From the NCBI GenBank assembly GCA_934281565.1, contig CAKQXI010000077.1, positions 1-10,467 of the forward strand: a DNA stretch of 10,467 nucleotides, read 5' to 3'. This document shows, piece after piece, positions 1 to 7,609 of this stretch (its first letter is position 1; each line of letters starts with the position of its first letter). The DNA is from an uncultured Prevotella sp. (GTDB taxonomy: Bacteria; Bacteroidota; Bacteroidia; Bacteroidales; Bacteroidaceae). Made by a program: the position numbers and the translations under genes. The notes beneath the pieces were generated by a model that had not been told where the DNA came from, made no database searches, and was given only the letters and a program-made list of their open reading frames with translations.

Positions 1-614
1 CCATCTTTCAAAGAGACTCTGTTATCTCAGCCGATATGGCAAAAGGCATACCTACAAGTTTTTCTGGAAACGGAGGAACCATCAACTGGAAAGTCTATAA
101 GAACTATCCAGAGCAAGGCAAGACTGCCTATCTCGATTTCTTCGCTGCCGATAGATACGTGTGCATCGAGCCGATGGAACCAATAGATTGGCAACTCACG
201 GATAGCATCGATACCATTTGTGGCTACGAATGCCACCAAGCCATAGCCAAATATAAAGGCAGGACATGGATTGCATGGTATGCCGAAGACATACCGCTCG
301 ACAATGGACCTTGGAAGTTAGGAGGTCTACCAGGATTAATCCTCAAAGCTCATGACTCTGAGAATGACTATGGTTTCACGGCAGTAGGACTGACTACCGC
401 CAAAGGCTCCGCACCTATATACTATAAGGGAAAGACCTTTGAGCCTATCGACCGCAAGTCTTTGACATCTATCTATAAGAAATACTATGCCGACCCTATC
501 GGCTATCTGCTTCAAGATGCAAAGTACGCCAAGATTGTAAAGATTAAGGATGAAAAGGGAAATATACTAAAGCATTCCAAGCGAGCAGAACCATTCAACC
601 CGATAGAAAGATAA
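1..614 (+). CDS. GLPGLI family protein (5' end outside window)
   Basis: The reading frame is open from position 3 to the TAA at 612-614. It has no stop before the first in-window ATG at 36, so the true start lies to the left and the N-terminus, with any signal peptide, is missing. The family-naming motif GLPGLI is exact at 324-341, inside the context WKLGGLPGLILKA. This motif defines a Bacteroidota family of about 220-290 residues, predicted to be exported and of unknown biochemical function. About 203 residues are visible. The region before the motif holds two cysteines, in YVCIEP and YECHQA. The gene ends 7 bp before a TonB-dependent-receptor-like gene, an arrangement commonly seen for this family, so the two probably share a transcript and act together at the envelope. 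The family call is secure. A specific function cannot be given. Confidence 0.9.
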   Translation, partial: IFQRDSVISADMAKGIPTSFSGNGGTINWKVYKNYPEQGKTAYLDFFAADRYVCIEPMEPIDWQLTDSIDTICGYECHQAIAKYKGRTWIAWYAEDIPLDNGPWKLGGLPGLILKAHDSENDYGFTAVGLTTAKGSAPIYYKGKTFEPIDRKSLTSIYKKYYADPIGYLLQDAKYAKIVKIKDEKGNILKHSKRAEPFNPIER

Positions 615-621
615 TCATAAT

Positions 622-3120
622 ATGAGAAAATTAATAGCTATATTTGTCACTCTATTGATGGCAAGCGCAACATTTGCCCAAGAAGATATTAGTGGTTATG
701 TGGAGGATTCGCTTACCCATAATCGCTTGGCAAACGTGTCCGTCACCTTGCTACGCAACGGAAAGCCATTGAAGTTTACCCGGAGCAAGGAGGATGGAAC
801 ATTCACACTGGCTGTTGCTGAAAAGCAAGCCAACGATATGCTTCAAGCTACCTATATGGGTTACAAGAAGCAAAAAGCAGCGATTTCATCGGGTAAAGAG
901 ACCATTATCAGTATGGCATCCACAGCTTTCGTATTGAAGGAAGTACAAGTGAAAGGCTCACGTATCACGGGGCGTGATACCATCTCTTTTGACCTCACTC
1001 GCTTTGCCAACGAGCGAGACAACAATCTCAAAGACGTATTGAAGAAGTTGCCTGGTGTCGATATTGAGAAGAACGGAAGAATCAATTATAATGGCAAACC
1101 TATCGACCGATTCACCGTGGAAGGACTTGATCTCACTGGCGGCAAATACAATCAACTGGAGGAGAATATCAAGGCGAAAGACGTAAAAAAGGCTGAAATC
1201 ATCGAGCACGACCAACCTATCAAGGCTCTCCAGAACAAGATTTTTACGGATAATGTAGCGATGAACATCGCCCTCAAGGATAGTGCCCGTGGCAAGCTGC
1301 TCCACACCATCAAGCCATACTTGTTAGTAGGCAGTCCTACCCACGTAGGTGGAAAGATCAACACCATGCAGATTGGCAAGAAAAAACAGATGATATATGA
1401 TGTCGCATACGACAGAACGGGCGAAAACCTGGGTTATTCACTCGAAAGGCTTGCTTCCTATAGTGACCGGCTTGCAGCAGCCACGCTTCCCTCTTGGCAT
1501 TCCGTTCCTATTCTTGATGCTCCTATTGATGACGAACGATTGCGCTTCAATACCATCCAGAAGTATTCCATCAGCCACATCAAGAAAAACAAGCAAGATG
1601 CAGAAAGTCGCATCGAGGCGAATTATCTAAGACAAGTAATCCGCCAACAGCGAGAGAACACATCCATCTACAATTTGGGCGGTGAGACTCCCATCACCAC
1701 TACCGAGCAGAACCATAAGACCATGATTAGCGATGTATTCAACCTGCAATGGGAAAACAAGGTGAACCAAGCTAATCATTACGGCAACGAGAACATCAGT
1801 CTCAACGTGAGCCAAGACGATGGTTGGTCCAATATCAACGACACGCTAACCCAACGCATCCGCATTCTTCACCTTGACTTATCGGGCAGCATCTATCGTC
1901 TGTTCGTTTTCAAGAAGAGTCAACTCTTTTGGCGTTCCACTGCCGACTATCACCATGGTGTCTCTGACCTTTATGTGAATGATGACCGCAACCGACTGCG
2001 CACGAATCTTTGGCATACCGCCCATGCCCTGTCATGGCAGAAGAACAGATACCACTGGACTCAGCAATACCAACTTTCCTTGAATGTCAACAACATCCAC
2101 ATAAACAGCGATGAAATCGGTAGAAACAGTCTCAAGCTAACTGGTAAGTTTACTCCTTTTTGGCAATACAAGACGGAGACCTTCCGAATGTCATTCTCGC
2201 CCGACTTCATCTGGGAGCGATTCACCTATCCCCAAAAGACATTATGGACGGTTTCACCGGTCTTATACCTAAACAAGCAGATGAATTTCCGCAACGAAAT
2301 GACTGTTTACATCGGGTATAATACCAGCACGGGCAGTTCCACCAACTATGCCTTAAGCAGTTACCGCCGCAGCTACCGCTCTTGGTATATGTCTAACGAC
2401 ATCATCCCAATCACCCATTCGCTATTCGGCAAGTTGTCTTACGACTACAAGCGTCCTATCAAGGAGATATTCTTCTCAGCTTCGCTCAATGTCAACCGTT
2501 ACTGGATGAATACCGCTTCCGACCTGCGCATTGTGGATGGCAACTATTATACATCTTTATATAAGCAGAACAGCAAGAGCGACAACATCGGAGGTTCCCT
2601 CTATATCTCCAAGGGATTTTATGAGCTAAACTTGAGAACTCGACTCATCGCCAGCTACAACTACAGCAAGGGCGAGCAATATTCATCAGGCAAAGCCATC
2701 GACTATACTGCCAACACCTATACCCTGAAGCCGAGCATCGACTTCTCACCATCTAGGTGCGCCTTCAGTTATGAGGGAGAGTTCACCAAATATGACTCAA
2801 AGAGACAAAAGCAAGCGGTTTCATCGCTATTTGATTGGAAACAGACTTTGTCAGCTACAGCCACCATCAGCCACATTGACCTCACTTTCTCGCTCGTACA
2901 TTATCACAACGAGTTACAGGGAGGCAGCAAGGTGAATACACTCTTGGGTGATGCATCGGTAGTATGGAGAATGAAAAAGCTCCGCCTTTCAGCGGAGCTT
3001 CGAAATATCTTTAATAAGAAGAATTACGTAAAAACAGTATATAGCGGTATCAGTACACTGACCGACAGTTACCACTTACGCCCTCGTGAACTGATGATTA
3101 CCACACAATACTCTCTCTAA
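622..3120 (+). CDS. TonB-dependent receptor-like outer-membrane beta-barrel protein
   Basis: An 832-residue outer-membrane protein. Residues 1-20 form a Sec signal peptide (MRKL basic start, hydrophobic core, ending ATFAQ). Residues about 22-105 match the carboxypeptidase-regulatory-like domain that precedes the plug in many Bacteroidota receptors (DISGYVEDSLTHNRLANVSV, then DGTFTL). Residues about 106-225 look like the plug: LKEVQVKG, then DVLKKLPGVDI, then INYNGKPIDRFTVEGLDL. The remaining 600 or so residues are rich in alternating aromatic and polar strands typical of a barrel, and the protein ends in QYSL. The barrel is shorter than in SusC proteins and no SusD is adjacent, so this is not a standard SusC. 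The start at 622 is favoured by the signal peptide and by the 7-bp gap to the GLPGLI gene. The role is probably import or export of an unknown ligand with the GLPGLI partner; substrate and direction are not inferable here. A strong hairpin lies inside the gene at 2977-3000. Confidence 0.9.
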   Translation: MRKLIAIFVTLLMASATFAQEDISGYVEDSLTHNRLANVSVTLLRNGKPLKFTRSKEDGTFTLAVAEKQANDMLQATYMGYKKQKAAISSGKETIISMASTAFVLKEVQVKGSRITGRDTISFDLTRFANERDNNLKDVLKKLPGVDIEKNGRINYNGKPIDRFTVEGLDLTGGKYNQLEENIKAKDVKKAEIIEHDQPIKALQNKIFTDNVAMNIALKDSARGKLLHTIKPYLLVGSPTHVGGKINTMQIGKKKQMIYDVAYDRTGENLGYSLERLASYSDRLAAATLPSWHSVPILDAPIDDERLRFNTIQKYSISHIKKNKQDAESRIEANYLRQVIRQQRENTSIYNLGGETPITTTEQNHKTMISDVFNLQWENKVNQANHYGNENISLNVSQDDGWSNINDTLTQRIRILHLDLSGSIYRLFVFKKSQLFWRSTADYHHGVSDLYVNDDRNRLRTNLWHTAHALSWQKNRYHWTQQYQLSLNVNNIHINSDEIGRNSLKLTGKFTPFWQYKTETFRMSFSPDFIWERFTYPQKTLWTVSPVLYLNKQMNFRNEMTVYIGYNTSTGSSTNYALSSYRRSYRSWYMSNDIIPITHSLFGKLSYDYKRPIKEIFFSASLNVNRYWMNTASDLRIVDGNYYTSLYKQNSKSDNIGGSLYISKGFYELNLRTRLIASYNYSKGEQYSSGKAIDYTANTYTLKPSIDFSPSRCAFSYEGEFTKYDSKRQKQAVSSLFDWKQTLSATATISHIDLTFSLVHYHNELQGGSKVNTLLGDASVVWRMKKLRLSAELRNIFNKKNYVKTVYSGISTLTDSYHLRPRELMITTQYSL

Positions 3121-3130
3121 AAGAAAGACA

Positions 3131-3172
3131 AAAACTCCTACCTCAAGAAAGAGATAGGAGTTTTCCTTTTTA
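3131..3172. terminator. Intrinsic terminator, probably bidirectional
   Basis: A perfect 10-bp stem pairs AAAACTCCTA (3131-3140) with TAGGAGTTTT (3155-3164). After one mismatch it extends by CTC/GAG, leaving an AAGAAA loop. On the plus strand the stem is followed by CCTTTTTAT and lies 10 bp after the receptor stop codon. On the minus strand the left arm reads into TTTTGTCTTTCTT and lies 23 bp beyond the stop codon of the GH3 gene. The structure therefore suits termination of both converging transcripts. Confidence 0.85.
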
Positions 3173-3187
3173 TGATATAATCTTAGA

Positions 3188-5542
3188 TTACTTGTTCTTT
3201 CTGAGATAATTCATCTGAACGTTTGCTGGACAAGCGTTGCTAACTTTCTCTGTATATTCAGCAACCGTCAAAGTTGCAGTACCCTTAATAGTCTCCACAT
3301 CGGTACCCACCTGAAAGAGATAGTTACCTGCATCAACTTTCCACTGGCTGTTAGCCTCATCGAAGCTGGCGAGGTCACGCTTAGCCAATGTCATCTTCAA
3401 GGTTTGGCTCTCACCTGGCTTCAATTCCTTGGTCTTGCCAAAGGTCTTGAGTTCCTTGGCAGGCTTCTCATAAACACCCTTAGGAGCAGTAACATATACC
3501 TCGGCAACCTGTTTTCCTGCTACCTTACCGGTATTCTTGACAGTAACAGATACCTCGATGTTATTGCCATTTGCCTTTACGGCTGGTTTGCCAAACTCGA
3601 AAGTTGTATAGCTCAAGCCATAGCCGAATGGATATGCCACGTTCTTCTTGAAAGTATCGAAGTAACGATAACCTACATAGATGTCTTCCTCATGATTATT
3701 GAAGTCTACACCCGGGATAACTCCCTTGCCCCAACTCTCCATATTCTTATAGGTATACATATCATAATCCTTGGCGAAGTTGGCAGTAGATGGATGGTCG
3801 GTAGCAGCAATAGGCCATGTCATAGTCAGTTTACCTGATGGATTTACCTTACCTGTCAGAATATCGGCTACAGAGTTACCACCCTCAATACCGGGTTGCC
3901 ATGCCACAAGAATAGCATCCACACGGTCACGCCAACTAACTGTTTCCATCACTGAACCAGAGTTGATGATGACAATTACTTTCTTATTCTTTGCATGGAA
4001 AGCATCCGATACACGGAATATCATATTCTGTTCATCCTGAGAAAGGTTGAATTCACCGTTGATTTGGCGGTCCATACCTTCACCTGCCTGACGACCGATA
4101 GTGATGATTGCTGCATCTGCCAAAGGTTCTTCATGGGCAACGCAACGCTCAGAAATCTCGATTTCATCGAGCTTTGGCTGACCTTGGTCAAGGAACCACA
4201 TCATTGGATTTTTATCTGCCTTGAGCTTTGCCTTGGCATACTTCACATAATTCTGATAGATTTCTGTGAGTTGTGGAGTCGTCGCTACACCTATGTTCTT
4301 CAAGCCTGTCACCATATCCACGGAATAGCCCACGTTGACACATCCACTTCCAAGACCACCCGACATAAAGTCGTATGAATTGACACCGAAAAGTGCCACT
4401 GTCTTCAAGTTTTTAATAGGAAGGGTGGCATCATTCTTCAAGAGCACCATACCCTCGGTAGAACTTTGACGGGTAATGGCAGCATGAGCTTTCAAGTCAG
4501 GATTACCACTGTATTTATATCCCTTGAAACGAGGAGTCTTTACGATATATTCGAGCATACGACGAACATTGCGATTTACGTCTGCAATATTCAATTTACC
4601 CGATTTCACCGCATTAATGATTGCCTCTACCTGTGCTGGGTAACCAGGCATCATCAACTCATTGCCTGCCTCGACTTCTTGCTCCACGGGCAAGTCTTCA
4701 CGAATACCAATCCAGTCGGTTTCAACGATACCCTTGAATCCCCAGTCATTGCGGAGGATATTAGTCAATAAATCTTTGTTGCCTTGTGCATAAACACCAT
4801 TTATCTTATTATAAGAAGACATGATTGTCCAAGGATTGCTCCCACGAACCATCATCTCAAAGCCCTTCAAATAAAGTTCACGAAGCGCACGCTGACTTAC
4901 TCGTTCATCTACACGAGTACGGTCACTCTCTTGGGAGTTCACGGCAAAGTGCTTGGGGCTTACGCCTACACCTTGGCTTTGTACACCTTGCACGAAAGCC
5001 GTACCGATGAGTCCCGTCACGATTGGGTCTTCTGAATAATACTCAAAGTTACGACCACAAAGAGGATTGCGATGCAAGTTCATGCCAGGACCAAGGATAA
5101 CATCACAACCATACTCCAATGTTTCATTGCCGATAGCCTCACCTACCTTACGTACCAAGTCTGTGTTCCAAGTAGATGCCAGACAGGTACCAATAGGGAA
5201 ACCAGTAGCATAGTAAGCACGGCTGTCTCCATCACGATGGGCATCAATATGCACACCTGCGGGTCCATCACATTGCACGGTAGCAGGGATACCCAAACGA
5301 GGGATTGCCACGGTAGTTCCTGCGGCTCCAGGCACAAATTTCTTTTGGTGACCTAACATGGCACCACTGCCTACAAAACCATCGTTACCACCACCCACCA
5401 ACAATTGGGCCTTTTCTTCCAATGTCATTGCCTTGATGACTTCGTCAATGTTATTGGCATTGAGTTGGGGTGCAGTTTGCGCCATCATCATCGTAGACAA
5501 TGCTCCCACAGCTACTGTGAGAGCGAGTTTCTTGTACTTCAT
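3188..5542 (-). CDS. Glycoside hydrolase family 3 (beta-glucosidase-like), secreted
   Basis: A complete 784-residue GH3 enzyme that should remove non-reducing terminal beta-linked sugars from oligosaccharides in the periplasm. A Sec signal peptide occupies residues 1-21 (MKYKKLALTV to MMMAQ), with no lipobox cysteine. The N-terminal (beta/alpha)8 domain spans about 32-335. It includes the substrate-binding CDGPAG (91-96), the SPKHFAVN segment (195-202, K197/H198), and the predicted nucleophile D276 in IVETDW, where many homologues have SDW. The second domain (about 360-580) carries YDFMSGGLGSG and the likely acid/base E488 in GEGMDR. PFGYGLSYT (638-646) leads into a C-terminal fibronectin type III-like domain (about 660-765). 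There is no PA14 insert. Glucosidase versus xylosidase specificity cannot be settled by eye. The gene has its own predicted promoter and stands apart from the SusD gene at the right edge. Confidence 0.96.
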   Translation of the reverse strand: MKYKKLALTVAVGALSTMMMAQTAPQLNANNIDEVIKAMTLEEKAQLLVGGGNDGFVGSGAMLGHQKKFVPGAAGTTVAIPRLGIPATVQCDGPAGVHIDAHRDGDSRAYYATGFPIGTCLASTWNTDLVRKVGEAIGNETLEYGCDVILGPGMNLHRNPLCGRNFEYYSEDPIVTGLIGTAFVQGVQSQGVGVSPKHFAVNSQESDRTRVDERVSQRALRELYLKGFEMMVRGSNPWTIMSSYNKINGVYAQGNKDLLTNILRNDWGFKGIVETDWIGIREDLPVEQEVEAGNELMMPGYPAQVEAIINAVKSGKLNIADVNRNVRRMLEYIVKTPRFKGYKYSGNPDLKAHAAITRQSSTEGMVLLKNDATLPIKNLKTVALFGVNSYDFMSGGLGSGCVNVGYSVDMVTGLKNIGVATTPQLTEIYQNYVKYAKAKLKADKNPMMWFLDQGQPKLDEIEISERCVAHEEPLADAAIITIGRQAGEGMDRQINGEFNLSQDEQNMIFRVSDAFHAKNKKVIVIINSGSVMETVSWRDRVDAILVAWQPGIEGGNSVADILTGKVNPSGKLTMTWPIAATDHPSTANFAKDYDMYTYKNMESWGKGVIPGVDFNNHEEDIYVGYRYFDTFKKNVAYPFGYGLSYTTFEFGKPAVKANGNNIEVSVTVKNTGKVAGKQVAEVYVTAPKGVYEKPAKELKTFGKTKELKPGESQTLKMTLAKRDLASFDEANSQWKVDAGNYLFQVGTDVETIKGTATLTVAEYTEKVSNACPANVQMNYLRKNK

Positions 5543-5603
5543 ATTATTGTTCTTTTAGTTATTAAGCGGTATAAAAAACTGCTGTGTTTCTTTAATGATG
5601 GTG

Positions 5604-5634
5604 CAAATTTAAATAAAAAAGGTGAGAACGCCAA
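5604..5634 (-). promoter_or_regulatory. Predicted promoter of the GH3 gene
   Basis: Read on the minus strand, TAAATTTG (5604-5611) fits the Bacteroidota -7 consensus TAnnTTTG. A TTG (5632-5634) lies exactly 20 nt upstream, as expected for the -33 element. Transcription would begin near 5599, giving a leader of about 55 nt before the ATG at 5540-5542. This is a consensus match only and is not experimentally mapped. Confidence 0.6.
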
Positions 5635-5717
5635 GTTTTCCCACCGTTTTCTTCCTATGTTTTTCTACAAGTTTACCTATTAAGCAGAAGTTGTTAACAT
5701 TCAAACACATCACCTTA

Positions 5718-6608
5718 TTAATACTTGATCTTAAAATAATCAAGCAAATCCTTATAAAAGTCTTGGACAGTAAGACAAGTATCCATCAAATAGCCTCTGA
5801 CATGGTTCCATTCACGCAATCCTCTGTAATAAAACATCTTGAGTTCATCTGTTATGATAAAAGGAACGATACCATTGTTCAAACATTCTTTGAACATAAT
5901 GAGGCGACCGACACGACCATTTCCATCTTGGAAAGGATGAATCGATTCAAAATGCTGATGAAAGTCTATAATATCTTCTAATGTCTTTACCTTTATCGCA
6001 TTATATTTATTTAGAAGTTTCGCCATTTCATGATGCACATCCTCGGGGGCACAAGTTTCCATGCCTCCTACTTCATTTGGTAAGCGTTTATAATCACCTA
6101 CCACAAACCAATCTTTACTGCTATCAGATGTGCCAGCCTTTAATATTGAATGGATACTCTTGATGAAACTCTCCGTCAATTTATCCTCAGCATGCTCTAT
6201 TATCATGTCAATACATCTAAAATGATTGGTAGTCTCTATAATATCATCCACACGTACACTTTGGTCTGTGATACCTATCGTATTCGTCTCAAATATATAT
6301 CGAGTTTGCTCGTGAGAGAGTCTGCTTCCCTCTATATGGTTTGAATTATAGGTTAAATCAATCTGTGTACGATGATAGATACTTCCTTTCAATCTCATTT
6401 TCTTCTGTTCACGAAGGATACTTAGAAGTGGGAATATCTTTTTCTTTCTACTCTTGCGTTCTGGCAGGAGTGCATCAGCAGGAATATTCCATGTCTTTCC
6501 CACTAATAAAGCTCCCTCTATCTTTCCAGTAGTACAATAGTTACGAGCAGTTCTTTCTGATATGCCGAATTTCTCAGCAAACTCTTTAACGGATATATAA
6601 TTCATCAT
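5718..6608 (-). CDS. Fic family protein with N-terminal helix-turn-helix
   Basis: A 296-residue predicted AMP-transferase (AMPylator). The catalytic motif is complete at residues 224-235, HPFQDGNGRVGR, with H224 as the general base, D228 for the metal and R232/R235 for ATP. The target-docking flap is probably DYKRLPNEVGG (172-182). An upstream SNHIEG (89-94) fits the inhibitory-helix motif [S/T]xxxE[G/N], with E93 expected to block ATP gamma-phosphate binding. This makes it an N-terminally self-inhibited (class II) Fic. Residues about 4-50 (ISVKEFAEKFGISERTARNYCTT) form a MerR/excisionase-like winged helix-turn-helix. It therefore probably binds DNA, possibly its own palindromic promoter. The start is ATG at 6608, with a second ATG directly after it. 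No antitoxin gene adjoins. By eye it is more AT-rich than the GH3 gene. The protein target is unknown. Confidence 0.95.
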   Translation of the reverse strand: MMNYISVKEFAEKFGISERTARNYCTTGKIEGALLVGKTWNIPADALLPERKSRKKKIFPLLSILREQKKMRLKGSIYHRTQIDLTYNSNHIEGSRLSHEQTRYIFETNTIGITDQSVRVDDIIETTNHFRCIDMIIEHAEDKLTESFIKSIHSILKAGTSDSSKDWFVVGDYKRLPNEVGGMETCAPEDVHHEMAKLLNKYNAIKVKTLEDIIDFHQHFESIHPFQDGNGRVGRLIMFKECLNNGIVPFIITDELKMFYYRGLREWNHVRGYLMDTCLTVQDFYKDLLDYFKIKY

Positions 6609-6613
6609 AATAT

Positions 6614-6624
6614 GTTATCGGCAA
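6614..6624. promoter_or_regulatory. Second candidate operator half-site in the fic leader
   Basis: GTTATCGGCAA is the exact reverse complement of 6661-6671 (11 of 11), so the two sites form a large inverted repeat around the -7 element. The shared string CGGCAAGTT also occurs directly at 6619-6627 and 6671-6679. The site lies between the predicted start point and the ATG. Paired sites of this kind would suit cooperative repression or looping. Confidence 0.5.
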
Positions 6625-6645
6625 GTTATTAAATGAGTTTTGATG

Positions 6646-6676
6646 CAAAAATAACGTTTTTTGCCGATAACGGCAA
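6646..6676 (-). promoter_or_regulatory. Predicted promoter of fic
   Basis: On the minus strand TATTTTTG (6646-6653) matches TAnnTTTG, and TTG (6674-6676) lies exactly 20 nt upstream as a -33 element. The start point would fall near 6641, giving a leader of about 33 nt. The -33 TTG is also the outer edge of the palindrome at 6661-6676. Confidence 0.6.
6661..6676. promoter_or_regulatory. Candidate operator palindrome in the fic promoter
   Basis: TTGCCGATAACGGCAA is an inverted repeat with 6-bp arms (TTGCCG/CGGCAA) around ATAA. It occupies the -33 element and part of the spacer of the predicted fic promoter. Bound protein would exclude RNA polymerase. The helix-turn-helix of Fic itself is the obvious candidate ligand, by inference. 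Confidence 0.6.
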
Positions 6677-6734
6677 GTTTTCACACATATTTCTTTCATA
6701 GATTACCATTTTCATCCCATAACTGGTCATTTTG

Positions 6735-6840
6735 CATCGCTATAGCGACCAGGCTTCATCGGTAGTAGCGACTAAGCCTCATCCCTAATAGCGATCAAGC
6801 TTTGTCCCTAATAGCGATCAAGCCTCATCGCTATTAGGGC
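6735..6840. repeat. Five-unit quasi-palindromic tandem repeat, 22-23 bp period
   Basis: Five units start near 6735, 6757, 6780, 6803 and 6826. Each has a core resembling ATCSCTAWTAGSGAT (S = C/G, W = A/T), which is nearly its own reverse complement, followed by a linker like CAAGCCTC. Core centres lie at about 6742.5, 6765, 6788, 6811 and 6834. Unit 1 contains the perfect palindrome TCGCTATAGCGA (6737-6748). Units 3 and 4 are almost identical. Unit 5 keeps only the core, in the inverted sense. The period is not a multiple of three and no conserved frame runs through, so the array is non-coding. It fills the space between the stop codon of the ABC ATPase gene and the fic promoter. Confidence 0.85.
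6806..6839. other. Perfect 13-bp hairpin formed by repeat units 4 and 5
   Basis: CCCTAATAGCGAT (6806-6818) and ATCGCTATTAGGG (6827-6839) are exact reverse complements around an 8-nt loop. On the plus strand the stem is followed by CCACTTTTTT, like a terminator facing into the ABC genes from the antisense side. On the minus strand it lies 9 bp after the ATPase stop codon but has no T-run after it, so it would be a 3'-end structure rather than a classical terminator. Confidence 0.6.
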
Positions 6841-6847
6841 CACTTTT

Positions 6848-7558
6848 TTACTCTGCTTGGATGCCGAAGTATTCGTTTAGCTCGGCAATGGCAGCACCCT
6901 CTATATTGGGTAAATCTTTAATTAGCTTACCTTTCTCCAACAACAAGATACGAGAAGATATGTCGGCAACAAAGTTAAGGTTATGGCTGGAGATAATGAC
7001 CGTCGTTCCATGCTCCTTGCAAATACGCTGGATAAGATGAGCGATATTCATCTGGGAAGAAGGGTCGAGATAGTTGAATGGCTCATCAAGTAAGAGCACC
7101 TTTGGGTTGATAATCATAGCTCCAATGATACCAATCTTCTGTCGGTTGCCTTGTGAGAAATCACGAAGATACTTCTTTGTTCCCATGATTTCATCGTGCA
7201 TAAAGGTATCAAAAGTCGCCAAACGCTCTTTCAAAGTCTCATCATCTATGCCATAAACATCAGCGATAAACGAGAAATATTCCTCTGGCGTGAGGAAGTC
7301 TACAAGAAATCTTCCGTCAATATAACTGCCAGTATATTCTTTCCAAGCCTCACTCTCGTTTACTTTCAATCCGTTGTTCTCCACAAATCCATCATCCGCT
7401 TTGATGAGGTCAAGGATAAGACGCAGCAAAGTGGTCTTACCAGCTCCATTGTTACCTACAAGTCCTATCAATTCGCCCGATGCAATGCCCAAGTTTTCAA
7501 TGTCGAGCACTGTATTGCCATTGTATATCTTCTTCAGATTTTGTATCTTTATATCCAT
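6848..7558 (-). CDS. ABC transporter ATP-binding protein
   Basis: A 236-residue ABC ATPase that should power the membrane partner encoded immediately upstream. The Walker A motif is GNNGAGKTT (35-43, K41). A degenerate signature FSQGNRQK (134-141) stands in place of LSGGQ. Walker B is VLLLDEP (154-160) followed by a D-loop (FNYLDP), and the switch histidine is H192 in SSHN. The length is that of a single nucleotide-binding domain with no fused membrane part. It starts with ATG at 7556-7558, 84 bp after the permease gene on the same strand, with no TAnnTTTG element between, so it is probably cotranscribed. No periplasmic binding protein or porin gene is present, which points to export or membrane-linked work rather than uptake. 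The substrate is unknown. Confidence 0.95.
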   Translation of the reverse strand: MDIKIQNLKKIYNGNTVLDIENLGIASGELIGLVGNNGAGKTTLLRLILDLIKADDGFVENNGLKVNESEAWKEYTGSYIDGRFLVDFLTPEEYFSFIADVYGIDDETLKERLATFDTFMHDEIMGTKKYLRDFSQGNRQKIGIIGAMIINPKVLLLDEPFNYLDPSSQMNIAHLIQRICKEHGTTVIISSHNLNFVADISSRILLLEKGKLIKDLPNIEGAAIAELNEYFGIQAE

Positions 7559-7609
7559 AGTTATTCAATTAATAATTAAGAATTAGGCTACGCCCTAAAA
7601 GCCGTTGAA

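Noticed and set aside
36..38. ATG at 36 as the start of the GLPGLI gene
   Set aside because: The frame is open to the left edge (IFQRDSVISAD precedes it) and the remaining protein is too short and lacks a signal peptide, so the true start is outside the window.
958..1305. Minus-strand ORF of 115 codons inside the receptor gene
   Set aside because: It overlaps the conserved plug region of the receptor in the antisense frame and resembles nothing known.
5724..5744. CTTGAT/ATCAAG inverted repeat at the end of fic as a terminator
   Set aside because: The 6-bp AT-rich stem lies within the coding sequence and is not followed by a T-run, so no fic terminator is called.
5622..5981. Plus-strand ORF of 119 codons antisense to the end of fic
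   Set aside because: It is the shadow of the well-supported Fic frame and has no recognisable protein features.
6735..6840. CRISPR array
   Set aside because: The units are contiguous with no unique spacers, the period is only 22-23 bp, and there is no cas gene nearby.
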